Source: Trichuris trichiura | Taxonomy: Eukaryota; Nematoda; Enoplea; Trichinellida; Trichuridae | Reading direction: 5' to 3' | Assembly: GCA_037903355.1 (NCBI GenBank) | Contig: JBAJFE010000002.1 | Location: forward strand, 305,501-369,500 | Length of the DNA: 64,000 bases | Part shown: positions 42,607-54,304 of the stretch, piece after piece | How positions within the stretch are numbered: position 1 is the stretch's first letter | Layout: the number at the start of each line of letters is the position of its first letter | Notes under the pieces: model-generated | What the model was told of the DNA's origin: nothing | Database searches by the model: none | The model's input: only the letters and a program-made list of their open reading frames with translations | Made by a program: the position numbers and the translations under genes

Positions 42607-45600
42607 ATGGTCACTGACAGCGACCAAGCAAAGTTGCTGATCACAAAGTTGAATGGTTCCAACTACCACATATAGAAGTTGAAGATGAAAGTCCTGTTGA
42701 TAAGAGATGGCCTGTGGGATGTTGTGAACGATATTAAACCGGAACCAACACCACATGGCTGGCATCAACGCGAAAGCAAAGCAATTGCTGCAATTTGTCT
42801 TACAGTTGAAGATGATCAATTGCTTTATCTTACGCAGCTTGAAACTGCTCGAGAAATGTGGCAGGCGTTGCGACGTTTGCATGAGCGATCGTCAATTGGC
42901 AATCGACTATACTTGAGACGTAAGTTGTACAGCATGAGGCTTACCCACGGTACGATGCAATCGCATCTTAACGCGATGTTGGAAATTGTTGCTCAGTTGT
43001 GAGGAATGGGCAAAAACATTGAAGATGACGATCTAGTTCATAGGTTCTCAAAGTGGGTGATACTGCCCCCTGGGGGGGCGATGGGAACCTCATGCGGGGG
43101 CGCTGGGTATCACATAACAGGAACTCTGGCAGAACTATTCCTAGCGCAGGTGGGTCCTCAAGGAGGCCTTCGTAAGAAGAGTCTTTCTTAACTCGCCCTC
43201 ACTAGAAGTGGCGGCGGCAACTTCAAAGGAGGCCAAGTGGGGGTGGAGGGCACAATGGAACAACGGCGTTTTTCTTAGCTCAACTCCGCCAGAAGTGGAG
43301 GCGGCAAATTCAAAGCATTATGGGACAAGAAGCGGCAAGTTATGGGTTGCTGTAGAAAACTTCTTTATTGCGTTTCCATCATATCTAGCGGAATGCGAAT
43401 TCAGCGCGGTTACGGAGCTGTTAAGCAGCAAGAGAAGTCGGCTAGATTTAGTGAATCGAGGCGATTTAGACTGATGATGACAAAGATGCAGCCAAACATA
43501 GACAACTTGCTCGTCCTGCATCAAGCACACCCATCACATTGAGTAGTTTCCGTTCATGCGCAGCCGCAAACTTGCGTTATAGTTTCTTTTGCATCTCTTC
43601 GCTTAAGCGTTTTCACTTCAATCAGGTTTGTTGTCACTACAATTCTGTTTGGTGTGGGTAAAAAGACAAATAGACGCACACTGTTTTTTTCGGGAAAGGC
43701 TAATGAATGCTTCTTGCTTAGGTGACTTTATGTTTTGAAAAACGTGAGAGGAGATATGAAAGGCAAGCAGAAATTTTCCCATCATAAATGGTTCATGGAA
43801 AAGCAGGAGTAATATAGTACGTCTACCACGTGACGAAGAGTAAAAGTCTTTTCTGCAAAATTTTCTCTTGAGTAGTGGTGTTGCAAAGATTTTTTCACGG
43901 GGGGCGACGGTGGGAAAACGTTGAAAACCTATTGACCTCCCGGCTACGCGACATCCTGCGTTCCAGCCAATCAGCAGACCCAAAATTGACCAATCAGAAG
44001 TGGGGGGCACTAGCGCTCAGGAACGTTCACAAGGGGGCGATGGAACGAATAGTTTGAGAACCTATGATCTAGTTGCTGTCATGCTCTGCAGCCTCCCAGA
44101 TTCCTACTCTGCGTTAATTACGGCACTGGAAGGAAGGAACGAAGCTGACTTGACTGTTGAGTACGTCACCGGAAAGTTCTTAGACGAATATCAGCGTCGT
44201 ATAGAGAATAGTCGTAACCAGAACAGCAGCGAAACAGCGCTAAAATCGATAGCACGATACGAGCATAGACAGGCTAAGCCAAAGAAGACAGCTTGGACTA
44301 GACCGACTAAGTCAGAAGATCGAGAATGCTACTTCTGCAGGAAGAAAGGCCACATAAAGGCCAATTGCCGTAAGTACAAGCGTCAGTTTGAAAAAGAAGA
44401 AAAGGCTAAACATATTGTTCGTGATGAGAAACGTGATAATGAGGCACGTGATGTCAACGTTGTGGCAGATGCAGTCCGTCATCTTTCTTTTGCTGCGCAT
44501 GAAAGAACATGCAAAACATGTAGAGGTCAGTGGTATGTAGACTCAGGAGCTACAAGTCACATGACCAGTGACAAAGACTTCTTTACGTCGTTGCGACCAA
44601 TGAAAGCGACTGTTTATCTTGCTGATAGCAACCCAGCTCAGTCTGAAGGTATTGGTGAAAGATGGCTGTTTTGCTTAACGCCAACTGGTACGATTAAAAG
44701 GATTCATCTCGAAGAGGTACTGTACGTTCCATCGCTTGAAGGCGGATTTTTATCTGTCCAACGTCTGATGTGTGGCGGTTGCACGGTTACATTTAAAAGG
44801 ACTACATGCTTAATTTCTTGAAAATCATCTGTTATCGCGATGGCAACTATGGATGGCGCATTGTTCAAATTGAAACACCAGTTTCGCACAGACGCCGCTT
44901 TCACGATGAAAAACAAAGTTTGTATTCACAGATGGCACAGACGTTTGGGACATCGCGACATGGGAGCTATAAGAAGGCTGAGCAATGAACGATTGGCTGA
45001 CGGTGTTCAACTGGCGAAATGTAATGCTGAAGTTAATTGTGAAATTTGCATAAAGGGGAAAACTAGCGCAACTTCCTTTCCCTACGAGTGACAGCAGAGC
45101 TATGAAACCGATTGAATTAGTGCACAGTGATATCTGTGGACCAATGCCTACTGCAACGCCAAGCGGTCATCGGTACATGTTGACGTTCATAGACGATTAT
45201 TCACGTTTCACTTTCGTTCGCCTTCTGAAAACGAAGGACGAGGCCGTAAATGTCGTGAGAGAGTACGTTGCTATAATGAACACGAAAGTTGACCGTAATC
45301 CCGTCATATTCCGAACGTACAATGGAATAGAATACGTTAACCGGGAATTGCAAGACTTCTTAAGGCAAAAAGGAATCGAACATCAGTTTTCTGTGCCGTA
45401 TACACCTCAGCAAAATGGAGTTGCAGAAAGAAAGAATCGTGCCCTAGTAGAAATGGCAAAATGCATGTTGGTCGATGCCAAATTGCCCGAACGTTTTTGG
45501 GGTAAAGCTGTTTGTCCTGCAGCTTATCTGCAGAATCGTCTTCCAAGTCGAAATGTTCTGAAGACGCCATTTGAACTTTGGACCGGGAACAAGCCAAGTC

Positions 45601-45630
45601 TTAATCATATAAGGATTTTTAGGTCTAAAT
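42607..45630 (+). pseudogene. Ty1/Copia gag-pol, interrupted and truncated
   Basis: Retrotransposon polyprotein. Gag starts near 42607 (MVTDSDQAKLLITKLNGSNY), has UBN2-type sequence (MWQALRRLHERSSIGNRLYL) and, after a hAT insertion at 43039-44066, continues LCSLPDSYSALITALEGRN to a zinc knuckle CYFCRKKGHIKANC. Protease: WYVDSGATSHM. Pre-integrase: HRWHRRLGHR and CEICIKGK. Integrase: LVHSDICGP (first Asp), RTYNGIEY where the family has RTDNGGEY (second catalytic Asp lost), QQNGVAERKNR (Glu present). Other breaks: TAG in place of the usual Trp codon at about 42673, TGA at about 43002, TGA at 44819 and a frameshift near 45090. The frame stops at a hAT end at 45631; RT and RNase H are absent downstream. 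Confidence 0.85.
43039..44066 (+). mobile_element. hAT deletion derivative inside Copia gag, perfect TSD
   Basis: 1028 bp with ends CATAGGTTCTCAAAG and, in reverse complement, CATAGGTTCTCAAAC. Both flanks are atctagtt (43031-43038 and 44067-44074). Copia gag is collinear across it once one 8-mer is discounted. A remnant of the transposase C-terminus is at 43355-43541: IAFPSYLAECEFSAVTELL, then after a frame change NIDNLLVLHQAHPSH-stop. It corresponds to the dimerisation end of the transposase at 49.85-50.0 kb. It cannot move itself. Confidence 0.9.
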
Positions 45631-45770
45631 CAGTGATTCCAAACGGGGGCCCCAAGGACCCCTTGGGGGCCCTGGAAAACTTGAAGGGGGCCCTGAGGAG
45701 GATTGGGGATTTAGGGGGTCCCTGGGAGCTTAGGGGGGCCCCAGGGGGTCCCTGGTATTCGGTGACGCAG
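45631..45770. mobile_element. hAT terminal sequence cutting off the Copia integrase
   Basis: Starts CAGTGATTCCAAACGGGGGC at the point where Copia homology stops, followed by GGGGCCC-rich sequence like the 760-955 MITE. The 8-mer before it is gtctaaat. No matching 8-mer was found next to the candidate right end at 50710, so pairing of the ends is unproven. Confidence 0.6.
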
Positions 45771-48212
45771 GACGAGAGCGCGCAGCCGTGCCTGTACGTA
45801 GTTTGGCTATGGAAATTAGCGAGTCTCGTGTATCGTACCCCCGGCTGAAGTTGACGCGGCAACATCAAGGGAGGTCAAGTGAAGATTACGCCGTCACAGT
45901 AACAATGGTTCGCATTCTTTAACCGTGCCGGCCGTCCTGTCCTGCCCTAGCCTAAGCCTAAGACTGAACATGTGTTCTTCGATGTTATTGTGAGACGTTG
46001 GCGAGCTTGATACACAAGCGTAGCGCGCTAAGACAGTTAACGTAAATAAGCGTCCCTTTGATGCTGCCGTCTCCGTTTCTGGCGGGGAAAAGATACACGA
46101 AATCAAATAGCTTGTTATCATTACCCTGTCGTTTACCCTGATGTATCGGGCGAAAGTTTTTCTTACTATATTACGTTGCGTAGCGAATTCCAGCCACACT
46201 ACAAAAAAGCCATTGGCGAAGGATAGACTGACCGAAAGGCGAATTGTCCGATTTCTGTGCTTCGCCTATTTGTCCGTCGCTACCATCAGCTGCTGTGCCA
46301 AAGCGCAATTCAAAATGAATCTTTTTGATTTTTTTTCGCATTAGCGTACCACCCTGGTGCAAATCGGAGGGCTCGGAAAACTACAACCTGCAGGGGGCGA
46401 TGACAGCTTCTTCGCGGGGGCGGACAAGCGCGCCTGGGGAGTAATGGCGGGGAAAATGCTCAGTAGACACTGATTATTCTCTCCTGTGCGTTGACGGTGA
46501 AAAGTAATAATGGCTCTGCGGTCCTTCTTGTGTCTTGTTTCCTCAGTGCTGTAGTTCTCATCTATTCAGCTATCCCGTTATATCAGCTTTTAGGAAACTG
46601 CTTTGTCGCGACTACGGACCTCTCCTGAAATTCGACGAACTTCTTAAAAATAGAAAGGTGTCTTGTAAGATTCTAGTTGAAACATGGCTCACGTTACCAG
46701 GAGATCAGCATTGCTTGAGCATTAAAATAGATTCAGTCGCAACCATAGGAGTATCTGTAAGGATAATAAGCTCTGATCTGCTAGTTTAGTGAGTACAGGG
46801 GATCCTTGACTGATGGTGGTCCATCTGACTGTCCCAATGCGTCCCATCCATCTTTAATACGTCGGCGGTAGCTTAACCCCCCAGCCCTTATCAACGCGAA
46901 AGGCACATCACATCACAGTTTTGTACAGGTTACCTTTTACATGTCTGAAACACTTGCCGTGGCTCTTCACTTAACGGGGACATCTTATAAGCACTACTTC
47001 TCAGTTTGATTTCTACATCTAGTGTAGATACCTAACGGGATTTCAAGAAGTCATATGCTCGCTACTACGGGTACTTAAACGACGAAGTGTGCCCATTTCG
47101 TGACTATAGTGGACGTCTTTTTCTCGGCCGCTAACAGGCACGTCGGGCGCTATGTATTGTGCCTGAAGCTTATCGCCCGCGGGACTTCGGCAACGCCTAG
47201 TGCCGCTCCTTGTGATCATATTTCCCAGAGAAACTAAGCCACAGGCGGTGCTTTCTAAGAAACGCGCTCCGTAAACGCCAGCAGGTTTCCGCGACGACTC
47301 TCACGGCGTGTCAGGCTTCAGGACGGCCGACAGGGTCCGTCGCGGAAGTCTTAACCTAAGTTATAGCGCTCGACGACGTCACCCATTTTGCTATGCTTGG
47401 GCTTTGAACTAGCATCAGCCTCCGGTTGTTCGTCAACTTCTTCGGGAAAGGATTAGTTTGCTTATGTTTAACCACGCCTATGTTTAAGTAGCGAATGATA
47501 AACCCACAAGTTCAGTAGCGCTCACCAGCAAAAAGGAGAATACACGCCCAGTTTGCTTTACAGGTAGGAGCATCTTATGACCGTCTGCCTTCCTTCCTTA
47601 CGCATGGCCTTGCGGTTCGCAAAAATAGCAAGGAAAATAGGCCTAGTACGGGAGGTGTAGATCTGTTTGAAGCAGTACTCAGTCAAACATTTGTATCCCC
47701 CACTCTTCACTGGTTTGATATCTAAAAAGACAGCCAGTAGCGGAGAGTTCGTCGTTAAACTGCGGGCATTGTTTGCCATCAAACCTTGGTGGGCGGAAGT
47801 ATTTCCGAACTTGAAACCATGCGAAATCTTGTCAGCCAGCCTACCTTCTCAAACATGACACGACAACACCAGGGAGAGGGAGGATGTCCGCAAACCTGGG
47901 CAGAAAATTGTATCGCGTGCTTTCCGTTGTCCGCCGCGCGAGGACAAGAACGACCCTGTCGCAACCTCATGCTTCATAGACTTATTTTGAGCCTATTTGT
48001 CCGTCGCTACCATCAGAAAAGAGCGGGGTGATCACATGAAAGCGATCTGCTCCCGCTTCCAGGACCGACGTATAGGGACAGTGCCGTCCGGTACGGAATC
48101 CCCTGTGTTCTTACTGCGGGAGCTTAGATGACGCTTGGCTAATTGATTTGTTAATACCACTGTGCTACTGTCTGGCTCTGAACTTGTTAGTAACGGATGT
48201 AAATTTCTACAG
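45771..48212. other. 2.4 kb, presumed hAT interior or rearranged sequence
   Basis: No protein domain recognised. A 26-bp identical direct repeat (GCCTATTTGTCC...) occurs at about 46264 and 47991. A GC-rich patch at 46385-46445 (GGGGGCGATGACAGC...) resembles hAT subterminal sequence. Confidence 0.4.
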
Positions 48213-50049
48213 ATGGCAGAAGCAAAAAAGAAATGTAGGCAATACAACGTCGAATATCTAAGATACGGTTTTATACCGTCACCCTCAAATTCGCAGCAAC
48301 CATTTTGCTTGATCTGTGAAAAGGCTTTTGCGAATGAACTGATGAAGCCTTCAAAATTAGTAAAACACCTGAAAACGATGCACGGTGACTAGTCCAATAA
48401 AGACCTTTCTTACTTCCAATCTCTTCAAGATAACTTCCAAAAGCGACCTAAATTGCCAGGGATTTTTTCATCCGCATCAAGACGAAACACCGACGGATTG
48501 CGCGCGTCCTATAACATCTCCCTCTTAATCGCGAAATCTGGAAAGCCGTAAGCCATCGGAGAAGAACTGATACTGCCGGCTGTTTCGGAAGTGCTGCGTA
48601 CTGTGTTGCGCATTCCTGCAACTGAAATAATTAAAAAGATTCCCTTAAGCAACAATACGGTGCAGCGACGTATTGATGAAATGAGCGCTGATGTGGAGAA
48701 TACGCTCTGCAACCTCTTGAGAACAGAGGAATTTTCTTTACAGGTGGATGAGTCGACGTTGCCACATAACGAAGCGCTGCTGCTGGCCTATGTTAGGTTC
48801 ATCAAGGAAGGCAAGTTAGTTCAGGAGTTACTCTTCGCAAGAGAACTGCTGACTGACACTAGAGGAGAATCAATATTTCGTACTGTAGAAGACTTTTTTA
48901 AAGAGAAGGAGATACCACTAACGAACGTAATCGCTGTCGCGACGGATGGAGCCCCGTCAATGCTTGGACACCATCGCGGGTTCCTTTCGTATCTAAAAGA
49001 AAAGGTACCGGATTTGCTGGCCGTGCACTGCGTAATTCACCGGCAACATCTGGTGGCGAAGCGGCTCAGTGACAGACTGCACCGTTCGCTGCAGTACGTG
49101 ATCACTGCGGTTAATAAAATCAAAAGCAGTGCCTTGAGAGAGAGAGAGAGAGAGAGAAATTGTTCAGCCGACTGTGCGAAGAAAATGAAGATTTTAACCG
49201 GCTCCTGCTTCACACAGAAGTACGCTGGCTTTCAAGGGGCGCCTGCTTGAGCCGCTTCTATGCCCTTTTTGACACCGTCGTACGGTTTCTCAAAACTGAG
49301 GATACGGAATTACGCGACATCGTGGAGAAATCGAGAGCTGACATAGCTTACATGTCGGACCTCTACTTAAAGTTTAACGAGATGAATTTGCAGTCGCAAG
49401 GAGATCAACTGAATCTTATCAAGACCAAGACGGTTGTAAAGGCTTTCATCGACAAGCTTTCCATTTTCCGCCAAAACCTGGGGCGCGGAGAGTACCGCCA
49501 GTTCCCTAACCTTGACGACCTCAAGAAGAATGGCGGCCTCCCTGATGATGTCATACGCTCCTTCTGTGACCATCTCAGCATGCTCCATGAGAACATGTGC
49601 GAAAGGTACAGAGATATTTTGTCCATGACGATACCGGACTGGGTTTTGGACCCGTTTACATGCCTCGCCGAGGTTGAAGTGGCTTACCAGGAAGAGCTCA
49701 TTGAGATGCAAGCCAACGAGGAGCTGAAGCCCAAGATGAAGGGCGGCTATACCAGTTTCTGGCTGCAGCAGGAAATCAGACAGCTGTATCCCAGGCTATG
49801 GAACGTAGCTAAGAAGTTCCTCATCCCTTTTCCGTCGTCCTATTTGGTTGAACGCGGATTTAGTGCGGTAACGGACCTTCTCGGAAAAAAAGAAACCGCT
49901 TACAGATAGTTAGGCGAGGCGACTTGAGATTACTTCTGACGGCTATCGAGCCGGACGTGGATAAATTATTAGCATTGCACCAGACCCCAACCGTCGCACT
50001 AAGTGAGGTAAGATCAAGCCGCTGTCGTCTTGCTCCGAGGAAATATTGA
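48213..50049 (+). pseudogene. hAT transposase with BED zinc finger (ZBED5/SCAND3-like), frameshifted
   Basis: DNA transposase of the BED-finger hAT group. From Met at 48213: BED-type finger CLICEKAFANELMKPSKLV...HLKTMH, then a stop (48390) and a second stop near 48550. The catalytic RNase H-like fold follows: VDESTLPHNEALLLAYV (first Asp region), VATDGAPSMLGHHRGF (second Asp), AVHCVIHRQHLVAKRLSD, EVRWLSRGACLSRF, and the long helical insertion with VEVAYQEELIEMQANEELKP. The end is FPSSYLVERGFSAVTDLLGK and, after a frame change, RRGDLRLLLTAIEPDVDKLL. Two slips are clear: an (AG)11 tract at 49136-49157 changes frame, and an A7 run near 49887 changes it again. Otherwise the sequence is well preserved. 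Confidence 0.85.
49136..49157 (+). repeat. (GA)11 microsatellite inside the transposase
   Basis: Eleven GA units encode RERERER in the upstream frame. Homologous transposases have no such insert, and the downstream domain (FSRLCEENEDFNRLL) is in another frame, so tract expansion is the likely cause of the shift. Confidence 0.85.
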
Positions 50050-50609
50050 ATTTAGATTCATTGTTGCGCAGCACTGAGAACAACATCGCAGCCTCACTTA
50101 CAATTTGCGCTACCATTGCTAACAGCCCGAAAAATTAAGGAAGAGGAAACCCAATGCCGCGCTTGTACTCTGAATGCTCCCTGATCTGCAGTTAGCCGGC
50201 TTAAGTCCAGTAATACGAAAAGAACGCCTTCAGTGCCAAATAAAGAATTTATGGCGTTAACGGCTTCGAATATCGCTAGGAGCATTCGCCGTATATGGCA
50301 GCTGGCTGGCTTCCTTACTAGCCATTTTGCTCTAGTGTAGAAAAGAAATTCAGCGTCGACTTCGCATCGCCAGGTTTTCCAGCCATTAATCGCACACTCA
50401 ACTTTCACAGCGCAAACCATGGGGTCCTACTTGCGGCTGACAAGATCCGCAGGTTAATAAGGTTTTTAAAGATGGCCCGGCTTAACTGTTTTTTCTTTGG
50501 CAAATACGGTAGGCAGCGAAATCAATTCTACATTCTGCCGGCTCTTTCAGGTGCTGAACTACTTGTACAAATTGACAACAACCTAACCACAGTAGGCGCA
50601 CCTGAGGAT

Positions 50610-50710
50610 AACAGAAGCAGGAGAATTACGTTGTGGGGAAGGACGGGGGGCTCCGGAGAGTTGAAGGTCGCGAAAGGGGGCCCTGGCTCAAAAAAGGTTG
50701 GGAAACACTG
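50610..50710. mobile_element. Right-hand hAT terminal sequence
   Basis: GGGGGCCCTGGCTC followed by GGTTGGGAAACACTG: the reverse complement, CAGTGTTTCCCAACC, is a hAT-type end like those at 760 and 2747. It lies 0.6 kb after the transposase. The following 8-mer is cataagag. Confidence 0.65.
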
Positions 50711-51039
50711 CATAAGAGTATCGATAACTCCATTAGATACTTGTCCGTTGAATAGTTTTCTGGCTGCGTACAGGTTATTTGAAGTTATGCATGTAATGAG
50801 ATTGAGTGCAGTTACAACTGCAGAATAGCAATTGAGGTGTTGTCTATGGGAAGATCATGCCTTTTCACTGATGAAAGTTGCCTCAAATACTTTGCGAGGT
50901 TTAGGCTAACAATGCGGAAATCAACAAGCTTGAGCCGTTGATATTAAAAATTCTTCATGACGATCTTAAACTGGAGGAAGTGCTCAGTTTTATAATCCCG
51001 ACGGAACTTTTAGTTCGTATTTTCGAAGATAATAAATAC

Positions 51040-51240
51040 ACGACATTTGAAACGCGGTTTTACTTTACTTTATCCCCACACGTCCCGTTTGATACTTACT
51101 GAGAACGGATGTGGAGCTCTCAGGACGTACCCGGTCCTGTCGTCAGCATGGAAGGCAAAGAGAAGCACCTATTATTCTTTTGATAAAGCATCACTACGAA
51201 ACTCCATATTCGTAGTTTTGATGCTTTTATCAGTTCTTTT
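51040..51240. repeat. Second-family hammerhead motif plus inverted repeat
   Basis: Minus strand near 51146-51110: CTGACGA, stem AGGAC/GTCCT (5 perfect pairs), then GAGAGC in place of GAAAC. The preceding sequence has CACGTCCCGTTTGAT, like PLE pseudo-LTRs. At 51184-51234 arms of about 18 bases (TAAAGCATCACTACGAA and its complement) form a foldback. Confidence 0.5.
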
Positions 51241-53535
51241 GTTAAGAACTGGTTAACGCAGTTATGCTTGAAAATGATTTTTGGAACAACGAACGACGGT
51301 AAAGTTCAGTGAAGACAAAAAATTAGGACTAGCATAGTACCCGGTTGGGTATTTATAGTGACTGAGAAATAAAAGTGATTGATTGCTTCTGCTCACACTC
51401 AGTTTAGCTTAACCCTGACAGTTCATCTCTGTTGTTCTGTTTTACAACTTTGCTTTCTTTGCTCAAAACAGTCACGCTTGCTGACGACCGTTGCATCATC
51501 ATTAAGGGTGAATAGAACTGATTATCAAATACACTTTCCGTTTGCGGAGATTGCTAAACGTCGGTGCATTTTACTGGATTTGTCAGCACGTTGTAATCTG
51601 TTCATTCAGTAGACAATGCTCTTATAAATGGCAATTTCCAGTTCTCCTGCTGGTCTACATTTAGAATTCACATTTGCTTGTTGATATAACTTCAAGGCCG
51701 CTCCAGGTAACGTAACATCTAGGCACGTAGTTGTCGCTTTATTGTTTGTTTGACACAATATGGAAGCGTTCATATCGTAAACAGTTAGCATATACAGGTC
51801 AATTCCGTGATAAGGAACGCTCTCGCAGATGTCTAATATTTCAACATTTTTTGAGACCGTGGGAGGTATCGAAACTTTTTAGGAGGTTGAGTAAATCTGC
51901 TTAGCAGCTTCAGTCGTCGTCCCGCGAATTAGCGATAGGTACTATGAGTTAAGTGATACGTCATAGGAAACAGGAGGTCGGTCGCAAAAGAAATGTTGAA
52001 ATAGTTGGTTGCAGTGATTAACCACAGTTTCCATTATCACTCAGACATGGTAAAAAACATGTATCTTCCTTCATCATTACAGACAGGTATTTGTCCACCA
52101 TTCAAGCTTCAAACCATTGCGACAGCAGAACAGGTAACGTAAAAATAACGATTTATGCAAGTTCGACCGTCATATAACGTTTGAAATGTCTCGACAGGTT
52201 TCGTTACTGCGTGAATGATCACGACTAACACAAAACTGAGAATCTGTCGCGCAAGACACATAACGGAGGCTTGAGGCGATGTAGGCATGTACTTGAAGTT
52301 AAATGGGTTAGAAGGTCACACCAGTGATTTGCGGCCGCCGAGCGTTGCGCGGAAGCCGGCGCAGTAGACTAAAATAATTTGATCTTCACCGGGATGAGTT
52401 CTTTAAGGTAACGATGGAGTACATAGCAGGAGCATGGACAGAGGGCTGCCTGTAGCAAAAAGTTGAGTGAAACGGTGAGAGCCAGTATAAAATGGCAAAC
52501 TATCTTATGCCTGAAGGGAACCAGGTATGAATGCAAACTCGCTCCCCCTTGAAAATTTGCCTTCAGCGCATGTCACATCAAGCTTCTTTATTTCCGTTTT
52601 CCTGTCAACTCTGGCAAGCAGTTTGTGGTCTTAAAAAGGCCGGCTTTCTTTGCCGGTTTTGATGCTATTGTTAGCGTCTCCCTAAGAAGAAACCGCAATT
52701 CTTGCTTGATTACTTTCTGGAACAACCTAACCGCCTAGAGCAATCAGCATCAGTTTCTACGGTGAAGTAAACAAACACCGTAAAGTTTCTGGAACTTTCA
52801 TATGCCTGAGTTTCCTGCAAACGCTATTAGGAGGGTTAACGTTAGCGTAACCCTACAGCAACCTGCTGCTTTCGTTTTCACCTATTCTCACTTTCTGATA
52901 TGTGGTTCACAGGACCAGTTGCTCTTAGGTTCACGCAGATTAAGTTGCAGTTTTTGAAGGGTCACCTTGTGAAACTGACATTTCAGAAGCAATTTGCAGG
53001 GACTTAGCTGTACAGTAAACTTGCGTTCCAGTAGTACTTGAATTTTTGTAGAGCAGTTGGACTATGCTGCTCTTCGTTGGTTATTAAGGAGTGAGCGGGA
53101 CTTGCACAGTGTGCATAACTGCGGGTCATTCAAAGAGCATGGAAGCGGTGGAACTTGCGCGTTGGAAACGATAGAGGCAGCAGTGCGCTAGGGTGGTTTT
53201 AGTGGAACGTGTATTGTTTTTTCTTTTTTCTTTCTTCGTATTGTTCAACTCTTTTCCTTCTGTCTACTTTTGTGCAAGCATTAGGCGTTGTTTATCACGT
53301 TTCGCTTTTTAAGCACTGGGTGCATTGTTACGTATGACAATTTTTCCTTTCGCTTTTTCATGTATCTTCAGTTTGCAGTGACTAGTGACTAACTAATTTT
53401 TGGATTGTTGAAGGCACTTCATGGTCAGTCTGACTAACGGAGTAAGAGAGTTCTGTGTTCTGACCTACGGACAGAGCCATATCTTGACATCCGCTGGCAG
53501 CGACATCAACGTTTGGTTGGCATAGTTAGCAAAGA
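51241..53535. other. 2.3 kb with no recognised gene
   Basis: Short frames only. The part immediately upstream of 53536 should contain the 5' region of the DOXA-like gene; no specific promoter motif is claimed. Confidence 0.35.
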
Positions 53536-53700
53536 ATGGTAGAAGGATGGTTTAACGCCTTCAGAGAATTCGGAGGGCCAACGTGGTATGGCGATCATCG
53601 CACACCAGTGGTGATAGACTTTACTATCACACAAATAGCCGTTATCTTCTCTGTTTTCCTGACGACGTTTCTCATTATTTTTCCTGGCATACGCCGCAGA
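53536..53700 (+). CDS. First exon of a probable dual-oxidase maturation factor (DOXA-1/DUOXA)
   Basis: DUOXA proteins are ER membrane partners needed for folding and surface delivery of dual oxidases; in nematodes this system cross-links the cuticle. The exon starts with Met at 53536 and ends at a consensus donor (AGA/GTAAGT, 53701), 55 codons, phase 0. It encodes WFNAFREFGGPTWYGDHRTP, then a hydrophobic segment ITQIAVIFSVFLTTFLIIFP and IFPGIRRR. The short luminal N-terminus, first membrane helix and ILPGIRG-like motif are the pattern at the start of DUOXA proteins. Remaining exons were not found before 64000: the downstream 10 kb is transposon-rich, so they may lie beyond the window. The assignment rests on one exon. 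Confidence 0.5.
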
Positions 53701-53926
53701 GTAAGTAATAGCTTTCTTATTTTGGGAAACAGTTTCCTTCGTAAGTTCACGTCACTAGCAGCGTGAATCATTCACGAGGGAAGGGTGAAACTATTATATC
53801 GCAGTACGAAAACTTGGGTCTAAACAAATGCACTAAACTGAAAATAAACGACGGTTGTGAGGTTTAAACTGTATACTTGTCTTTCATTTTTTGAGATAAG
53901 CTGCATTTCTAGTACGGGTAATTGGA

Positions 53927-54121
53927 TTTTCTAAATGAAACTTCTTGGTACGGGACTGTAGATTTTCATGTTAAGCTGTTTCTTTTACGGAATGCATGTC
54001 CCGTTGAAAAACTTTTAATTCTCTGGACATTTCGGGTCAATCGTAACCTGTCTTCAGCGGTATTAAATAGATGTCAATTTTTCGGTGGGACACGCATTCC
54101 GTAAAAGAAACAGCTTAACAT
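53927..54121. mobile_element. Hammerhead retroelement, 195 bp, 11-bp TSD
   Basis: Flanked by gggtaattgga at 53916-53926 and 54122-54132. Outer arms (TTAAGCTGTTTCTTTTACGG and its complement) are inverted repeats. Only one hammerhead core remains, because the centre of the right arm is lost. It lies 0.2 kb after the DOXA-like exon, within its presumed first intron. Confidence 0.8.
54018..54060 (-). ncRNA. Hammerhead-ribozyme-like motif
   Basis: Minus strand: CTGAAGA (54057-54051), stem AGGTT/GACCC-type with mismatches, GAAA (54033-54030), TGTCCAGAG. Core intact, stem II weakened. Confidence 0.55.
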
Positions 54122-54304
54122 GGGTAATTGGAGAATCTTTCAGTTGCTCCCCTGAACCGTCATTGACTGTTATTTCTCGCTGTTATTCTTCCACTACGTA
54201 CTTACTGGGACGCTGTGAGTAGTCAGTTTAGGTAAATCATTTCCAGAAGAGGGGACCGAACAGCTGCACCTACAAATATCATGAATTTTCTTGTCTGTTT
54301 AATT

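Noticed and set aside
48213..50049. Domesticated host gene (SCAND3/ZBED5-like)
   Set aside because: The product looks like genes annotated under those names, but frameshifts, a microsatellite and nearby hAT ends show a dead transposon.
45631..50710. A single 5.1-kb hAT element with these ends
   Set aside because: The end sequences are compatible, but flanking 8-mers gtctaaat and cataagag do not match, so one continuous insertion is not demonstrated.
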